This document shows positions 19,501 to 28,096 of a DNA stretch of 64,000 nt, piece after piece. The translations under genes and the position numbers were made by a program. Numbering within the stretch: position 1 is the stretch's first letter; the number at the start of each line of letters is the position of its first letter. Under the pieces are notes generated by a model. The model saw only the letters and a list, made by a program, of their open reading frames with translations. It was not told the origin of the DNA and did not search any database. Source of the DNA: Shewanella subflava (GTDB lineage: Bacteria > Pseudomonadota > Gammaproteobacteria > Enterobacterales > Shewanellaceae); the NCBI RefSeq assembly GCF_025971955.1, contig NZ_JAPDMX010000012.1, positions 62,001 to 126,000 on the forward strand, in the 5' to 3' direction.

Positions 19501-19744
19501 TACTGATACGTCAGATCCCTTTGGTTTAAAACAATACTTCGACGATACCAAAGTAAAATACCCCTTACTCAACAGTGCACCAATCACAATGGCCTATGGA
19601 TGGGGAACTGATGGTGATTATTATTGGAGCTCATCTGACATAGGTGGTGGATCACATAGAGATTTCTATATGGTAACTGGAGCACCAGGCACACTTGCAG
19701 ATACGATTCCAGAGTATGCAGCCTGTATTGAAATAGTGCCCTAA
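16553..19744 (+). CDS. repeat-rich surface lipoprotein with C-type-lectin-like end
   Basis: Predicted lipoprotein of 1063 residues. The signal ends in a lipobox-like ITLSAC/GDDD, and Asp after Cys may affect sorting. Residues about 45-800 are eight modules of about 95 residues in alternating types (B-A-B-A-B-A-B-A). Each has a Y-S-D/D-N core, a P-E-G or L-E-G-x-S turn, a W-x-[IL]-[DN]-G strand, SEGxSLxFCVTP and a second Cys about 15-20 residues later, suggesting a disulfide-pinned Ig-like beta domain. The middle modules are near identical copies. The C-terminal 180 residues (CTARGMSLAVEGD, GDYYWSSSDIGGG) look like the C-type-lectin-like tip of invasin/intimin-type adhesins. The start is a TTG with weak GTGAG. 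It is followed closely by an OmpA-like gene, suggesting a surface complex. An adhesin role is inferred. Confidence 0.7.
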   Translation: MKIKHSFHFILKKMGRYFITLPVVITLSACGDDDGFPTAETFTPPKASNLSIEPETVVDSELSGFYLYSDNAKRPEGDSVIEWFINDEFITTSATFTPDKTVENDWIKFCITPVASYGNNNIGVKVCSTSYVIQPKVGSAPVASNVAIATPLQPGSATTASYSYSDADADLEGASLIQWRLNGVDSGNGLALTLPADSEGKSLEFCVTPIALTGEPKQGAQVCDTQTIIGSYIAPVASNLGITPQATPNTLLSGDYTYFDNASRPEGVSLYSWLIDGSQVSSNSTVTLGVDSEGKSLSFCVTPVASFGNNSIGSQVCTTPVVIQPKAGSAPVASNVAIATPLQPGSATTASYSYSDADADLEGASLIQWRLNGVDSGNGLALTLPADSEGKSLEFCVTPIALTGEPKQGAQVCDTQTIIGSYIAPVASNLGISPQATPNALLSGDYTYFDNASRPEGVSLYSWLIDGGQVSSNSTVTLGVDSEGKSLSFCVTPIASFGNNSIGSQVCTTPVIIQPKAGSAPVASNVAIATPLQPGSATTASYSYSDADADLEGASLTQWRLNGVDSGNGLAFTLPADSEGKSLEFCVTPIALTGEPKQGAQVCDTQTIIGSYIAPVATNLSYSPAAVVGSTLIASYDYSDSKNRPEGSSLLTWRIDGVDYASGDTFLIPVSEESNELSFCITPIASFGENDTGLEVCTPVETIAPKLGSAPVASNLVWDAFPKANTLLSVTYDFSDADGDLEGVSLFSWKIDNVEVSQSMNYTPPINSEGQSISFCVTPVAVSGSPKVGSETCITTTLAAIFLTGELKLYETLTLDVRGYSISSVSWKSTNPSRNAVRSTDENSYTIDRDEVDESAINLIGHDIEVCVTTVEEGEICLLASSFSETKVNGGLPIALDGSNNITQRAVAPVDYIELTIGGVTKRLHRPLTIHESIRLNASLPSAPLHDGARSENGSDVKFAQYTWPNANALCTARGMSLAVEGDTDTSDPFGLKQYFDDTKVKYPLLNSAPITMAYGWGTDGDYYWSSSDIGGGSHRDFYMVTGAPGTLADTIPEYAACIEIVP
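16965..18402 (+). repeat. 570-bp in-frame tandem repeat, 2.5 copies
   Basis: Two full units (16965-17534 and 17535-18104) and about 300 bp of a third differ at only a handful of bases by eye. The phase is fixed by the shared GGGTAGCGCACCAGTGGC at about 16964, 17534 and 18104. Each unit encodes one A plus one B module (190 residues). The near identity points to recent duplication or gene conversion, and copy number may vary between strains or be collapsed in assembly. Confidence 0.9.
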
Positions 19745-19824
19745 TCACCTTTAGGTATCAGCCAACCAAAATAATTGATGTGCAATTACAAATAAAAATT
19801 TTAAGGTCTTCTCAGGAGTTAGTT

Positions 19825-20913
19825 ATGTTCGACCGTTATCTGTGTATTATTTTATCGAGCTTGTCAGTCTTAATGCTCACATCTGCAGTGAAAGCGGAAG
19901 AAATTATGACGTCATCGACCACTACTGACAACTCAATTTACATCGGAGCCAAAGCAGGTTGGATGCACTACCAGAATGCCTGTGAGGATTGGAATACTGC
20001 ATGTGATGGTAACGATACGGCCTACGGTTTTTACACAGGCTATCAATTTACACAACACTTCGCGCTTGAAGCCGCCTATTTAGATTTAGGACAGGCTGTT
20101 GCTACCTATCCACAAACGGGCTTAGAAGAGACCTATGTTGGCGCTATGACATCATGGGAGCTTGCCGCACTAGGGCGATTTAGTCTTAGCGAAAACTGGG
20201 ATATATTTGCGAAATTGGGGACTGTTGCATGGCAAGGTGAAAATCAAGGACCTTACAGCACTCGCTCAGATTCTGGCTGGGCACCTATGGCTGGCTTGGG
20301 TTTCGAGTATCATTGGTCTCCAGCTTGGACGGTAAGAGCTGAGTATCAATATATTAACCAACTAGGTAGTGAGCAAATTGGCGGAAGTAATGGGCACCTC
20401 ACCACCCTAGGAGTTCACTATCGCTTTGGTCAGCGAGCAGTAGTATATAATTCTGCTAAAACAGTAAATGTGGCTGATTCATCCAAAACAGCAGCTGTAG
20501 CATCTGTGCTTCCTGCTTCACCATCAGAAACTCAAATAGAACCGCTTAAAAAAGTAATTTTATTTACTTTTGATAGCAGTGCTTTACGAAACGAAAATGA
20601 GCTAGAAGAAGTACTTACACAGCTACATAAATATCCAAACGCGACAATCCTCATTAAAGGATATACTGATTCAATAGGCGCACATGATTATAATCAAAAG
20701 CTTTCAATGTCTCGAGCATTGACAATTTCTGACTATTTAATAAAAAAAGGCGTACAGCAACATCGCATAAAGTTAATCGCCTTGGGCGAATCATCTCCAG
20801 TTTCACCTAATAATGAACCACTTAAAAGATACCTTAATCGAAGAGTAGAGCTTGAAATACCCGCCTTGGTAATAAGCGAGACAGACAAAACAAATCAGGA
20901 CATCACAGAATAG
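19825..20913 (+). CDS. OmpA-family outer-membrane protein
   Basis: Two-domain OmpA-like protein of 362 residues. A signal peptide ends near SAVKA/EE. An eight-strand barrel of the OmpA/surface-antigen type follows (IYIGAKAGWMHYQ to GVHYRFGQR, about residues 30-200), then a linker and a C-terminal OmpA-like peptidoglycan-binding domain (VILFTFDSSALRNENE, GYTDSIGAHDYNQKLSMSRA, LNRRVELEI) with the diaminopimelate-binding Asp and Arg positions in place. An extracellular Cys pair (NACEDWNTACDG) lies in the first loop. ATG 19825 is chosen because AGGAG sits 6 nt before it. It is 80 bp after the repeat lipoprotein gene on the same strand with no terminator between, so the two probably form an operon that anchors or displays the lipoprotein. 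Confidence 0.85.
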   Translation: MFDRYLCIILSSLSVLMLTSAVKAEEIMTSSTTTDNSIYIGAKAGWMHYQNACEDWNTACDGNDTAYGFYTGYQFTQHFALEAAYLDLGQAVATYPQTGLEETYVGAMTSWELAALGRFSLSENWDIFAKLGTVAWQGENQGPYSTRSDSGWAPMAGLGFEYHWSPAWTVRAEYQYINQLGSEQIGGSNGHLTTLGVHYRFGQRAVVYNSAKTVNVADSSKTAAVASVLPASPSETQIEPLKKVILFTFDSSALRNENELEEVLTQLHKYPNATILIKGYTDSIGAHDYNQKLSMSRALTISDYLIKKGVQQHRIKLIALGESSPVSPNNEPLKRYLNRRVELEIPALVISETDKTNQDITE

Positions 20914-20985
20914 TCTTTTATCGTTACGGCGTTAAGGCTAGTCCTATGCTGTAAGTGAAATACAATGAATGACTTCCACAAAAAT

Positions 20986-21007
20986 AAACTCCGCCGAAGC
21001 GAAGTTT
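20986..21007. terminator. weak hairpin between convergent OmpA-like gene and tex
   Basis: AAACTCCGC pairs with GCGAAGTTT around CGAA, with one C-A mismatch. It is the only hairpin noticed in this convergent gap. Confidence 0.4.
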
Positions 21008-21043
21008 ATGGTGTCGAAATCATTCAGGTTTAACTGCAGTGAA

Positions 21044-23380
21044 TTATTTTTTCATTTTGGCAAACGCGTCGGCAAATGCATTACCCATTGCGGCATTTGC
21101 TGGAGCTTTAGGGCTACTAACAGGTTTTTGGCCTTTTTTAGCTGCTTGTGGCTTTTTAGCTTGCGCATTTGGTTGCGCTTTATGGGACAGATTTGAGGGT
21201 TGCGGCGTTTCATCAAGGCGCATGCTTAAGCTCACTCTGCGACGCTCAATATCCACTTCCATCACTTTCACCTTTACCACATCGCCCGCTTTTACTACGG
21301 TATGGGGATCGCTCACAAACTTGTCAGTTAATGATGAAATATGCACTAAACCATCTTGGTGCACCCCAACATCAACAAAAGCACCAAAGTTAGTCACATT
21401 GGTCACCACGCCTTCAAGGATCATCTCAACCTTAAGATCCTTAAGCTCTTCTACACCATCTTTGAAATGAGCGGTTTTAAACTCACCACGCGGATCTCGT
21501 CCCGGTTTATCCAGTTCCGCTAAAATATCAGTGATTGTCGGCAAACCAAATGATGCAGTAACAAATTCAGCCGCATTGATGCCCTTGAGCAATTCACTAT
21601 TGCCAATGAGTTGGCCAACATCGTGTTTGGTGGTTGCGGCGATAGCTTCAACGATGGAATAAGCTTCAGGATGCACGGCAGAACCGTCTAATGGGTTTTC
21701 TCCCTGACGGATACGCAAGAATCCGGCAGCCTGTTCAAAGGCTTTAGGGCCAAGGCGCGCAACTTTCAACAATTGTTTGCGGTTGGTAAATTGACCATGT
21801 TCGTCACGGTAATCCACTACATTTTTGGCGAGGGTTTTATTTAGCCCTGCTACCTGCGCTAATAAAGGCGCAGATGCCATATTTAAATCAACACCAACAC
21901 TGTTTACGCAATCTTCAACCACGGCTTCTAACGATTGTGATAACTGACTTTGACTCACATCGTGTTGATATTGCCCCACGCCAATGGCTTTAGGTTCAAT
22001 TTTTACTAATTCTGCTAATGGGTCTTGTAAGCGGCGGGCGATAGAAACCGCGCCTCGAATAGACACATCTAGATCGGGGAATTCATTGGCAGCAAACTCA
22101 GATGCGGAATATACCGAGGCGCCCGCCTCACTGACCATAACTTTGGTTAAGCGCGGATGGCTTTCTTTCACCATGGCAATTAATTCACCCGCTAACTTGT
22201 CGGTTTCACGCGAGCCTGTACCGTTACCGATAGCAATAATCTCCACCTTATGCATAGCAATTAGGTTGGATAACGTTTTAATCGATTTCTCCCACAGGTT
22301 TTGCGGCGCATGGGGGAAAATAGTAGTGTGGGCCACTAACTTACCAGTGTTATCAACAATCGCCACTTTGACGCCGGTGCGAATACCAGGGTCTAACCCC
22401 ATCGTCGCTTTCGCGCCAGCTGGTGCTGCCATTAATAAATCACCTAAGTTTCGGGCAAACACTTTAATGGCTTCTTCTTCTGCGCTTTCGCGCATTTTAG
22501 CGATAAACTCGGTTTCCATCTGTAAGGCAATTTTAATCCGCCATGTGGATGTGACTACCGTTTTTAACCATTGATCGACACTCGAATCGGTTAATTTAAG
22601 TTTGAAATGATCGCTAATAATCACTTCGCAATAGCTACCCTGACTTGCTTCAGTACCAGGGTCGGCATTAAGACTTAAACTTAAAATGCCTTCATTACGG
22701 CCGCGTAACATTGCTAAAGCTCGGTGGGATGGCACCTTGGTAATGGCTTCACTTTGCTCAAAATAATCGCGAAATTTTGCGCCTTCTTTCTCTTTGCCTT
22801 TAATCACTTTACTTTCAAGCACAGCATGTTGGGTTAAATGCTGACGAATTTTTAGCAACAACTCAGCATCTTCTGCAAAACGCTCCATCAGAATATATCG
22901 CGCCCCATCTTGCACGGCTTTGATATCGGCAAAACCGGCTTCAGAATGAATAAACTCAGCGGCTTTGGAATCTATATCAAGGGTGCGATCTGCCAGCAAG
23001 CTATCGACCAAAGGTTCGATACCCGCTTCTATCGCAATTTGACCTTTGGTTCGGCGCTTAGGCTTATAAGGTAAGTACAAATCCTCAAGGCGAGTTTTGC
23101 TATCAGCGTCGTTTATTGCCTGTGCTAAAGCTGGGGTTAGCTTACCCTGAGCATCAATGCTCGATAAAATAACTTGGCGGCGATCGCTCATTTCAGTCAG
23201 ATAAGATAAACGCGCATGTAACTGACGTAGTTGAGTATCGTCTAAGCCACCGGTTGCTTCTTTACGGTAACGAGCAATAAAGGGCACTGTAGCGCCATCG
23301 TTAAGTAGTGCGATGGTAGCATCGACTTGTTGTTGGCGTACATTCAGTTCTTGAGCAATGAGTTGGGCAATATTATGCAT
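21044..23380 (-). CDS. tex: Tex-family RNA-binding transcription accessory protein
   Basis: Cytoplasmic nucleic-acid-binding protein of 778 residues, normal length for Tex (YhgF). In order: N-terminal helical Tex domain ([39 protein letters not shown]), YqgF-like RNase H fold around [17 protein letters not shown], helix-hairpin-helix region ([37 protein letters not shown]) and a C-terminal S1 domain (about residues 653-722, [20 protein letters not shown]) followed by a basic Pro/Ala/Lys tail. Tex is linked to transcription under stress and toxin expression. In E. coli it lies beside greB and ompR; here greB is about 5 kb away on the same strand with two genes between. Confidence 0.95.
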   Translation of the reverse strand: MHNIAQLIAQELNVRQQQVDATIALLNDGATVPFIARYRKEATGGLDDTQLRQLHARLSYLTEMSDRRQVILSSIDAQGKLTPALAQAINDADSKTRLEDLYLPYKPKRRTKGQIAIEAGIEPLVDSLLADRTLDIDSKAAEFIHSEAGFADIKAVQDGARYILMERFAEDAELLLKIRQHLTQHAVLESKVIKGKEKEGAKFRDYFEQSEAITKVPSHRALAMLRGRNEGILSLSLNADPGTEASQGSYCEVIISDHFKLKLTDSSVDQWLKTVVTSTWRIKIALQMETEFIAKMRESAEEEAIKVFARNLGDLLMAAPAGAKATMGLDPGIRTGVKVAIVDNTGKLVAHTTIFPHAPQNLWEKSIKTLSNLIAMHKVEIIAIGNGTGSRETDKLAGELIAMVKESHPRLTKVMVSEAGASVYSASEFAANEFPDLDVSIRGAVSIARRLQDPLAELVKIEPKAIGVGQYQHDVSQSQLSQSLEAVVEDCVNSVGVDLNMASAPLLAQVAGLNKTLAKNVVDYRDEHGQFTNRKQLLKVARLGPKAFEQAAGFLRIRQGENPLDGSAVHPEAYSIVEAIAATTKHDVGQLIGNSELLKGINAAEFVTASFGLPTITDILAELDKPGRDPRGEFKTAHFKDGVEELKDLKVEMILEGVVTNVTNFGAFVDVGVHQDGLVHISSLTDKFVSDPHTVVKAGDVVKVKVMEVDIERRRVSLSMRLDETPQPSNLSHKAQPNAQAKKPQAAKKGQKPVSSPKAPANAAMGNAFADAFAKMKK

Positions 23381-23572
23381 AGCGGGAGTTATATAGGCTT
23401 AAATTTTAACATTGCCCCACAATACCACAAACCATCGAAAACGTGATATTGCTAGTCGTCATTAAGTGCAACGATAAATCATGATTTAAATTGATTTTGC
23501 GATTCACTACAAAGATTAGTTTCAGCAACTATACTCAGGTTTTAGGGATGAAAATATGAGCATGATAGTGGT

Positions 23573-26500
23573 ATGACTGAATCAATAGACATTTTCCCTT
23601 GGGATGATAATTTTTGCACCGGACTGGCAAAGATTGATCATCAGCATAAAAAATTAGTCGCCATTCTGAATCGGCTGGCCAATCATGCCATATTTGGCAA
23701 TCAGCAGCTTCAGTTAAACAGAGTGTTCAAAGAGCTAGTTGATTACACGGTTTACCATTTTCAAACGGAAGAAGATATTTGGCATCAGTATTTAACTGAT
23801 GATGAGATGGTCAGCGACCATAAACTGAGCCACGATAGCTTCATTCAACAGGTACTTCAGTTACAGTCTGAACTGACTACCACCCCATCAGAGGCATTGC
23901 TTGAAAAAACCATCTCATTTTTAACTCAATGGTTAGCGTCACACATTTTAGAAAGTGATCGCTACATGGTGATCTATGTACTTGCGCTAGAAAGCGGAAT
24001 GAATAAACAAGCCGCTCAAGATTTTACCCAACAAAAAATGCAAGGTTCAAGTCGCCATCTTATTAATGTCATTCTCTCCATTTACGCCAGTTTATCAACC
24101 AATACTTTGCATTTGATGCGTAAAACCAGATTAAGTAATGAAATTCAACAAAAGCTAATGCGGAGTGAAAAACGTTTTGAAAAAGCGATGTTCTATGCAC
24201 AGGTTGGGTACTGGGATCTTGAAAACTTAAACGGAAAAATGCAGTGGTCCGCGCAAATGTATAGCTTAATGGGCACAGTAAAAGAGACCCCGCCTACGCT
24301 GGCATTAATGGCCGACATCATTCACCCCAAATACCGTGCAACCTTAATGACATCGATAAAGTCCTGTTATCACAACGGCACCGAACATCATTTGCAATAT
24401 CCCATTACCCGCCCAAGCGATAACCAAATCAGATGGATTGAATGTCGAGGAAAGCGGGTGGTTGCCGAAAATGGTAAATTTTCTATTTCGGGATTTGCCC
24501 AAGACATTACAGAGTTTAAACAGGCAGAAATTAAACTGATAGAACAACAGCAACAATTACAGTTTATCTCTGATAACTCACCGTTTTACATAGCAAGGTG
24601 CGATGAAACCCAAAAATATATTTATGTGTCTAACCCCTATGCCGCCTTATTTGGCTTAAGCCCAGATGATATTTTAGGTCGAACCGTTAAAGAAGTCGTA
24701 GGCGAAATCATTTATGAGGAAATTAGCCCCCATATTGATAAGGTGCTTTCTGGTATGCCTGCCTCCTATGATTTATGTTTGTTGTCTAAAGAGCTGCTAG
24801 TGCAATATGTGCCAGAATTTGATGAGCAACAAAACGTGATTGGCTATATCTCAGGTATTTCTGATATCACTGAACGCAAACAACTTGAACAAAAACTGCG
24901 TCTTGCGGCAAAGGTGTTTGAGTCTCAGGAAGGCATTTTCATTACCGACGCCAACAAGACCATTTTGCAAGCTAACTGCGCTTTTAGCAAAATTACCGGC
25001 TATCGAGAACAAGATATTATTGGTAAACCACTGACTCAGTTTAATACCGATGCCGATAATGAACAATTCTATGATCAGATTTTAGATAAACTCCGCACAG
25101 AAGACAGCTGGGAAGGCGAAACCTGGCATCCACATCAAAACGGCTCTCCATTCCCCGCCTATTTATATATTGATGCCGTACGCGATGAGCAACACTGTAT
25201 TAGTAATTACATCGTCACCATCAACGATATTTCAAGGCGTAAAAAAAACGAGCAAAAAATACAACAACTGGCATTTTATGATCAACTCACCCAACTCCCT
25301 AATAGACGCTTATTACTGGATAGGTTGAATCGAGTCATCATTTCCAGCAAGCGACTCCATAAAAATAATGCCTTTTTATTTTTGGACATTGACCGCTTCA
25401 AAATGCTCAATGACACATACGGGCATGATATGGGAGACCTATTGTTAACTTCAATCGCCGAACGTTTAAGCGAATGTGTACGTGAAGAAGATACCCTAGC
25501 CAGAATTGGTGGAGATGAGTTTGTCATTATTTTAGAAGGATTAAATGAGCAACAAATTACGGCGGCCTCTCAGACGACCGAGATTTGCCAGAAAATTTTA
25601 GCGGCCATGAGTCGTTCATTCCAGCTAAAAAACATTCAATATAATTGCAGTGCTAGCATTGGTGTGGTGCTATTTAATGACCCATCAACCACCGCGTCAG
25701 AAATCATGAAACAGGCTGACATTGCCATGTACCAAGCCAAAGTGGCGGGTCGAAATACCCTGCGGTTTTTCGACCCAACAATGCAGGAAGAAATTTCAAA
25801 ACGTGCCAAACTCGAAAGTGAATTATTTGATGCCGTTAAACACGGTCATTTTAAATTATTTTACCAAATACAGGTTAACCACCAGCAACAACCTGTGGGT
25901 GCAGAGGCCCTTATACGATGGCTGCATCCACAAAAAGGTATCATTCCTCCCGCAGAATTTATTCCCTACGCTGAAGAATCAGGACTCATTTTACCTATTG
26001 GACAATGGGTAATAGAAACCGCCTGCCAACAACTTAAACAATGGCAGTCCCATCCTGCAACCAAAGCACTGACAATATCCATTAATGTCAGCGCTAAACA
26101 ATTCCGCCAACCTGAATTTTTTGATCAAGTCATTGATATTATAAATCAATATGATATCGATCCAACATTATTAAAAATGGAGCTTACCGAATCATTACTG
26201 TTAAATGATGTTAGTAATACCATTGTGCAAATGCATGCCTTAGGCAAATTAGGCATTCAATTCTCATTAGATGATTTTGGTACGGGCTATTCTTCACTGC
26301 AATACCTTAAAAAACTCCCGCTATACCAATTGAAAATTGACCGCTCGTTCATTCGAGATCTAATCACAGACAAAAGTGATCAGTCGATTGTTAAAACCAT
26401 TATTTCAATGGCGCAAAGCTTGAGTTTTTCGGTGATAGCTGAAGGTGTAGAAACCATTGAACAACGACAGTTTCTTAAAAGTGAAGGGTGTTTACATTAT

Positions 26501-26617
26501 CAAGGTTATTTATTTGGTAAACCTTTACCTATTGAAGAGTTTGCACAACTTGTTGATAGCATGCAGGCACTAGACCATCCTAGCCATCCTGATTCAGCAC
26601 TCAGTCAAAGTGCCTAG
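23573..26617 (+). CDS. hemerythrin-PAS-GGDEF-EAL cyclic-di-GMP protein
   Basis: Soluble 1014-residue signalling protein. Residues 1-135 are a bacteriohemerythrin with all diiron ligands visible (IDHQH, YHFQTEE, HKLSHD, SHILESD), which would bind O2 or NO. Three PAS-like segments follow (about 200-310, 330-440, 450-560; each ends with a D-I-T or D-I-S type PAC signature such as GFAQDITEFK and ISDITERKQ). The GGDEF domain has the catalytic IGGDEF at about residue 645, and the EAL domain has AEALIRW at about 776, MELTES and DDFGTGYSSL. Both enzymatic motifs are canonical, so it could make and break cyclic-di-GMP with the balance set by diiron/PAS input. No membrane helix is seen. It is divergent from tex and convergent with a cytochrome b561 gene. 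Confidence 0.92.
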   Translation: MTESIDIFPWDDNFCTGLAKIDHQHKKLVAILNRLANHAIFGNQQLQLNRVFKELVDYTVYHFQTEEDIWHQYLTDDEMVSDHKLSHDSFIQQVLQLQSELTTTPSEALLEKTISFLTQWLASHILESDRYMVIYVLALESGMNKQAAQDFTQQKMQGSSRHLINVILSIYASLSTNTLHLMRKTRLSNEIQQKLMRSEKRFEKAMFYAQVGYWDLENLNGKMQWSAQMYSLMGTVKETPPTLALMADIIHPKYRATLMTSIKSCYHNGTEHHLQYPITRPSDNQIRWIECRGKRVVAENGKFSISGFAQDITEFKQAEIKLIEQQQQLQFISDNSPFYIARCDETQKYIYVSNPYAALFGLSPDDILGRTVKEVVGEIIYEEISPHIDKVLSGMPASYDLCLLSKELLVQYVPEFDEQQNVIGYISGISDITERKQLEQKLRLAAKVFESQEGIFITDANKTILQANCAFSKITGYREQDIIGKPLTQFNTDADNEQFYDQILDKLRTEDSWEGETWHPHQNGSPFPAYLYIDAVRDEQHCISNYIVTINDISRRKKNEQKIQQLAFYDQLTQLPNRRLLLDRLNRVIISSKRLHKNNAFLFLDIDRFKMLNDTYGHDMGDLLLTSIAERLSECVREEDTLARIGGDEFVIILEGLNEQQITAASQTTEICQKILAAMSRSFQLKNIQYNCSASIGVVLFNDPSTTASEIMKQADIAMYQAKVAGRNTLRFFDPTMQEEISKRAKLESELFDAVKHGHFKLFYQIQVNHQQQPVGAEALIRWLHPQKGIIPPAEFIPYAEESGLILPIGQWVIETACQQLKQWQSHPATKALTISINVSAKQFRQPEFFDQVIDIINQYDIDPTLLKMELTESLLLNDVSNTIVQMHALGKLGIQFSLDDFGTGYSSLQYLKKLPLYQLKIDRSFIRDLITDKSDQSIVKTIISMAQSLSFSVIAEGVETIEQRQFLKSEGCLHYQGYLFGKPLPIEEFAQLVDSMQALDHPSHPDSALSQSA

Positions 26618-26695
26618 GGCAACTATGCCCGCAATTATCCACCTTGCCTGACATCATTTTATCTCTCAACATAAAACATGACCAAAGATAAATAC

Positions 26696-26739
26696 GCCCG
26701 AGTTATTCCATCATAGTCGAGCGATGGAATAACTAGGGC
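26696..26739. terminator. stem-loop between convergent genes
   Basis: AGTTATTCCATC (26701-26712) pairs perfectly with 26723-26734; an outer GCCC/GGGC extends the stem after one mismatch. It lies between the GGDEF-EAL and cytochrome b561 genes. No strong T run, so terminator function is only likely from position. Confidence 0.5.
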
Positions 26740-26752
26740 TGCTAAATGCTCG

Positions 26753-27322
26753 CTACTCACCACCAATCATTTTCGACACGAGCCCTTTGTCATGTCCTGT
26801 TTCAGCCAACACAATGCCGGCTAAATGCAGCACAATAAACGGAATGAAATACCACAACGCTAACTTATGTATTGTTTCAGCCAGCTCTTCTACAGATTCA
26901 GGGCCAAACTTCAGCAATAACCCCGTAATCATAGAAAATGTCACCCCAGCATAAAACAACCAATATACTGCCGCTTGCATTTTTTGCTGTAAGTTTGCCT
27001 GCGGATTAAATGGCGATAAATAATGTAAACCACATTTAGCCATATAGATAAACCGAGCCGACAAAAATACGCCAACAGCATAGCCAAAATAAATGTGCCA
27101 CTGAAACATCTCGCCGCGGATCATTTTGGCAATACTCACCGCTTGCTTACTATCAATAGTCACTGAAATTTTGGCTAAACCCTGCTGAATAATGGCCGCC
27201 ATATGGTTTTTTTCCATCCAGCCCAAACGCAATAATATCGTCAGCAACATTACCAGCATTGCAAACGCTAATCCCCAGTGGATAAGTCGATGAACCAACG
27301 GGAACTTATGCGATGTTTTCAT
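26753..27322 (-). CDS. cytochrome b561-family membrane protein
   Basis: Inner-membrane four-helix dihaem cytochrome b of the bacterial b561 (YodB/CybB) type, 189 residues, moving electrons from quinol to a periplasmic acceptor or to oxygen radicals. Likely haem-ligand His residues are in PLVHRLIHW (helix 1), QWHIYFGYAVG (helix 2), and FIVLHLAG with the late GHD (helix 4). The ATG at 27322 is chosen because GAGG sits 6 nt upstream; a TTG two codons earlier overlaps the spacer. It stands alone, with no redox partner gene beside it. Confidence 0.8.
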   Translation of the reverse strand: MKTSHKFPLVHRLIHWGLAFAMLVMLLTILLRLGWMEKNHMAAIIQQGLAKISVTIDSKQAVSIAKMIRGEMFQWHIYFGYAVGVFLSARFIYMAKCGLHYLSPFNPQANLQQKMQAAVYWLFYAGVTFSMITGLLLKFGPESVEELAETIHKLALWYFIPFIVLHLAGIVLAETGHDKGLVSKMIGGE

Positions 27323-27528
27323 AATCAACCTCGAAGTGATGCAATTAGGTTTAATTCGTTATTTGATATCCAATAACGATCATTTTTAACTATTGTGATG
27401 GCTAAAACTTAAGTAACGCTTATGACATGCAAGAAATTCATTAAAGCGCAAAATCACATTATGATGTGAGATATACCTAGCATAATAGACAGCATAATAT
27501 TGCAAAAATCAGCGGCTGATTTGCCTTT

Positions 27529-27580
27529 ATACCAATCCGTATTAGGGCTAGTATGAGCAAAGTCTAATGCGGATTGGTAT
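27529..27580. repeat. long palindromic REP/MITE-like repeat
   Basis: ATACCAATCCGTATTAG (27529-27545) pairs with 27564-27580 with one G-T wobble, leaving an 18-nt loop. The short form and intergenic site suggest a dispersed palindromic repeat; copies elsewhere cannot be seen here. Confidence 0.6.
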
Positions 27581-27986
27581 TGTTTACCGTTTGTTAACAA
27601 AGATACCTTTTTGGCTAACTGTAATTCACCCACCTCTTTCTTAGGTTGATCCCCAAGCCTGCATGGAAACATGGTGATATACAAGGATGACTAAATGCGC
27701 TCTATTTCATTTACCCCCCAATAGCCTAAAAAGACTTACCATCAGCCTTGGGAGGGGCTTGTGTTCATGTTGTTATTTTAATGAATAAATTATGACGTAA
27801 TTGCTTTGTTATCGCCCACAAATAACAAAAGCTAAAGTGGAAACGGCAACAAGATGTCGCAGTCTAGGAAAGCGATTTGATATGGTGGGAAGTGTCCGTC
27901 ATTGAAAAACAGCAGACTAACGAATAGCCCGAGAAGCTATAAGCTATAAAGCCGGTTAACTTACATTAATGTACTCTAATTAATCA

Positions 27987-28082
27987 GAGCTCTGATTAAA
28001 CAGAGCTTTGATTAAACTGAGCTGTGATTATACTGAGCTGTGATTATACTGAGCTGTGATTATACTGAGCTGTGATCAACTT
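27987..28082. repeat. 16-bp tandem repeat, six copies
   Basis: Units begin at 27987, 28003, 28019, 28035, 28051 and 28067. The core is GAGCTGTGATTATACT; three central copies are identical and outer ones degenerate. The first copy overlaps a perfect 20-bp palindrome, TTAATCAGAGCTCTGATTAA (27980-27999). It lies 14 bp past the greB stop. Confidence 0.9.
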
Positions 28083-28096
28083 AGGCCCAAATAGAG

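Larger units (their letters stand above)
27323..28096. other. repeat-bearing intergenic region
   Basis: About 770 bp without a gene I trust. It holds a long palindrome (27529-27580) and a 16-bp tandem array (27987-28082), listed separately. A 76-codon frame on the minus strand (27454-27684) runs straight through the palindrome and is probably not a gene. The rest (27690-27960) shows nothing I can name. Confidence 0.6.

Noticed and set aside
21428..21442. CTTAAG pair inside tex
   Set aside because: The two CTTAAG are 3 nt apart rather than 5 and lie within a coding region, so it does not fit the regulator box.
21984..22574. 196-codon frame on the plus strand
   Set aside because: Lies wholly antisense to tex, whose protein is complete and full of family motifs.
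27454..27684. 76-codon open frame on the minus strand
   Set aside because: It runs through the long palindrome at 27529-27580, has no recognisable domain and is probably a by-product of the repeat.
27987..28082. CRISPR array
   Set aside because: The 16-bp units are directly adjacent with no spacers, and no cas gene is nearby.
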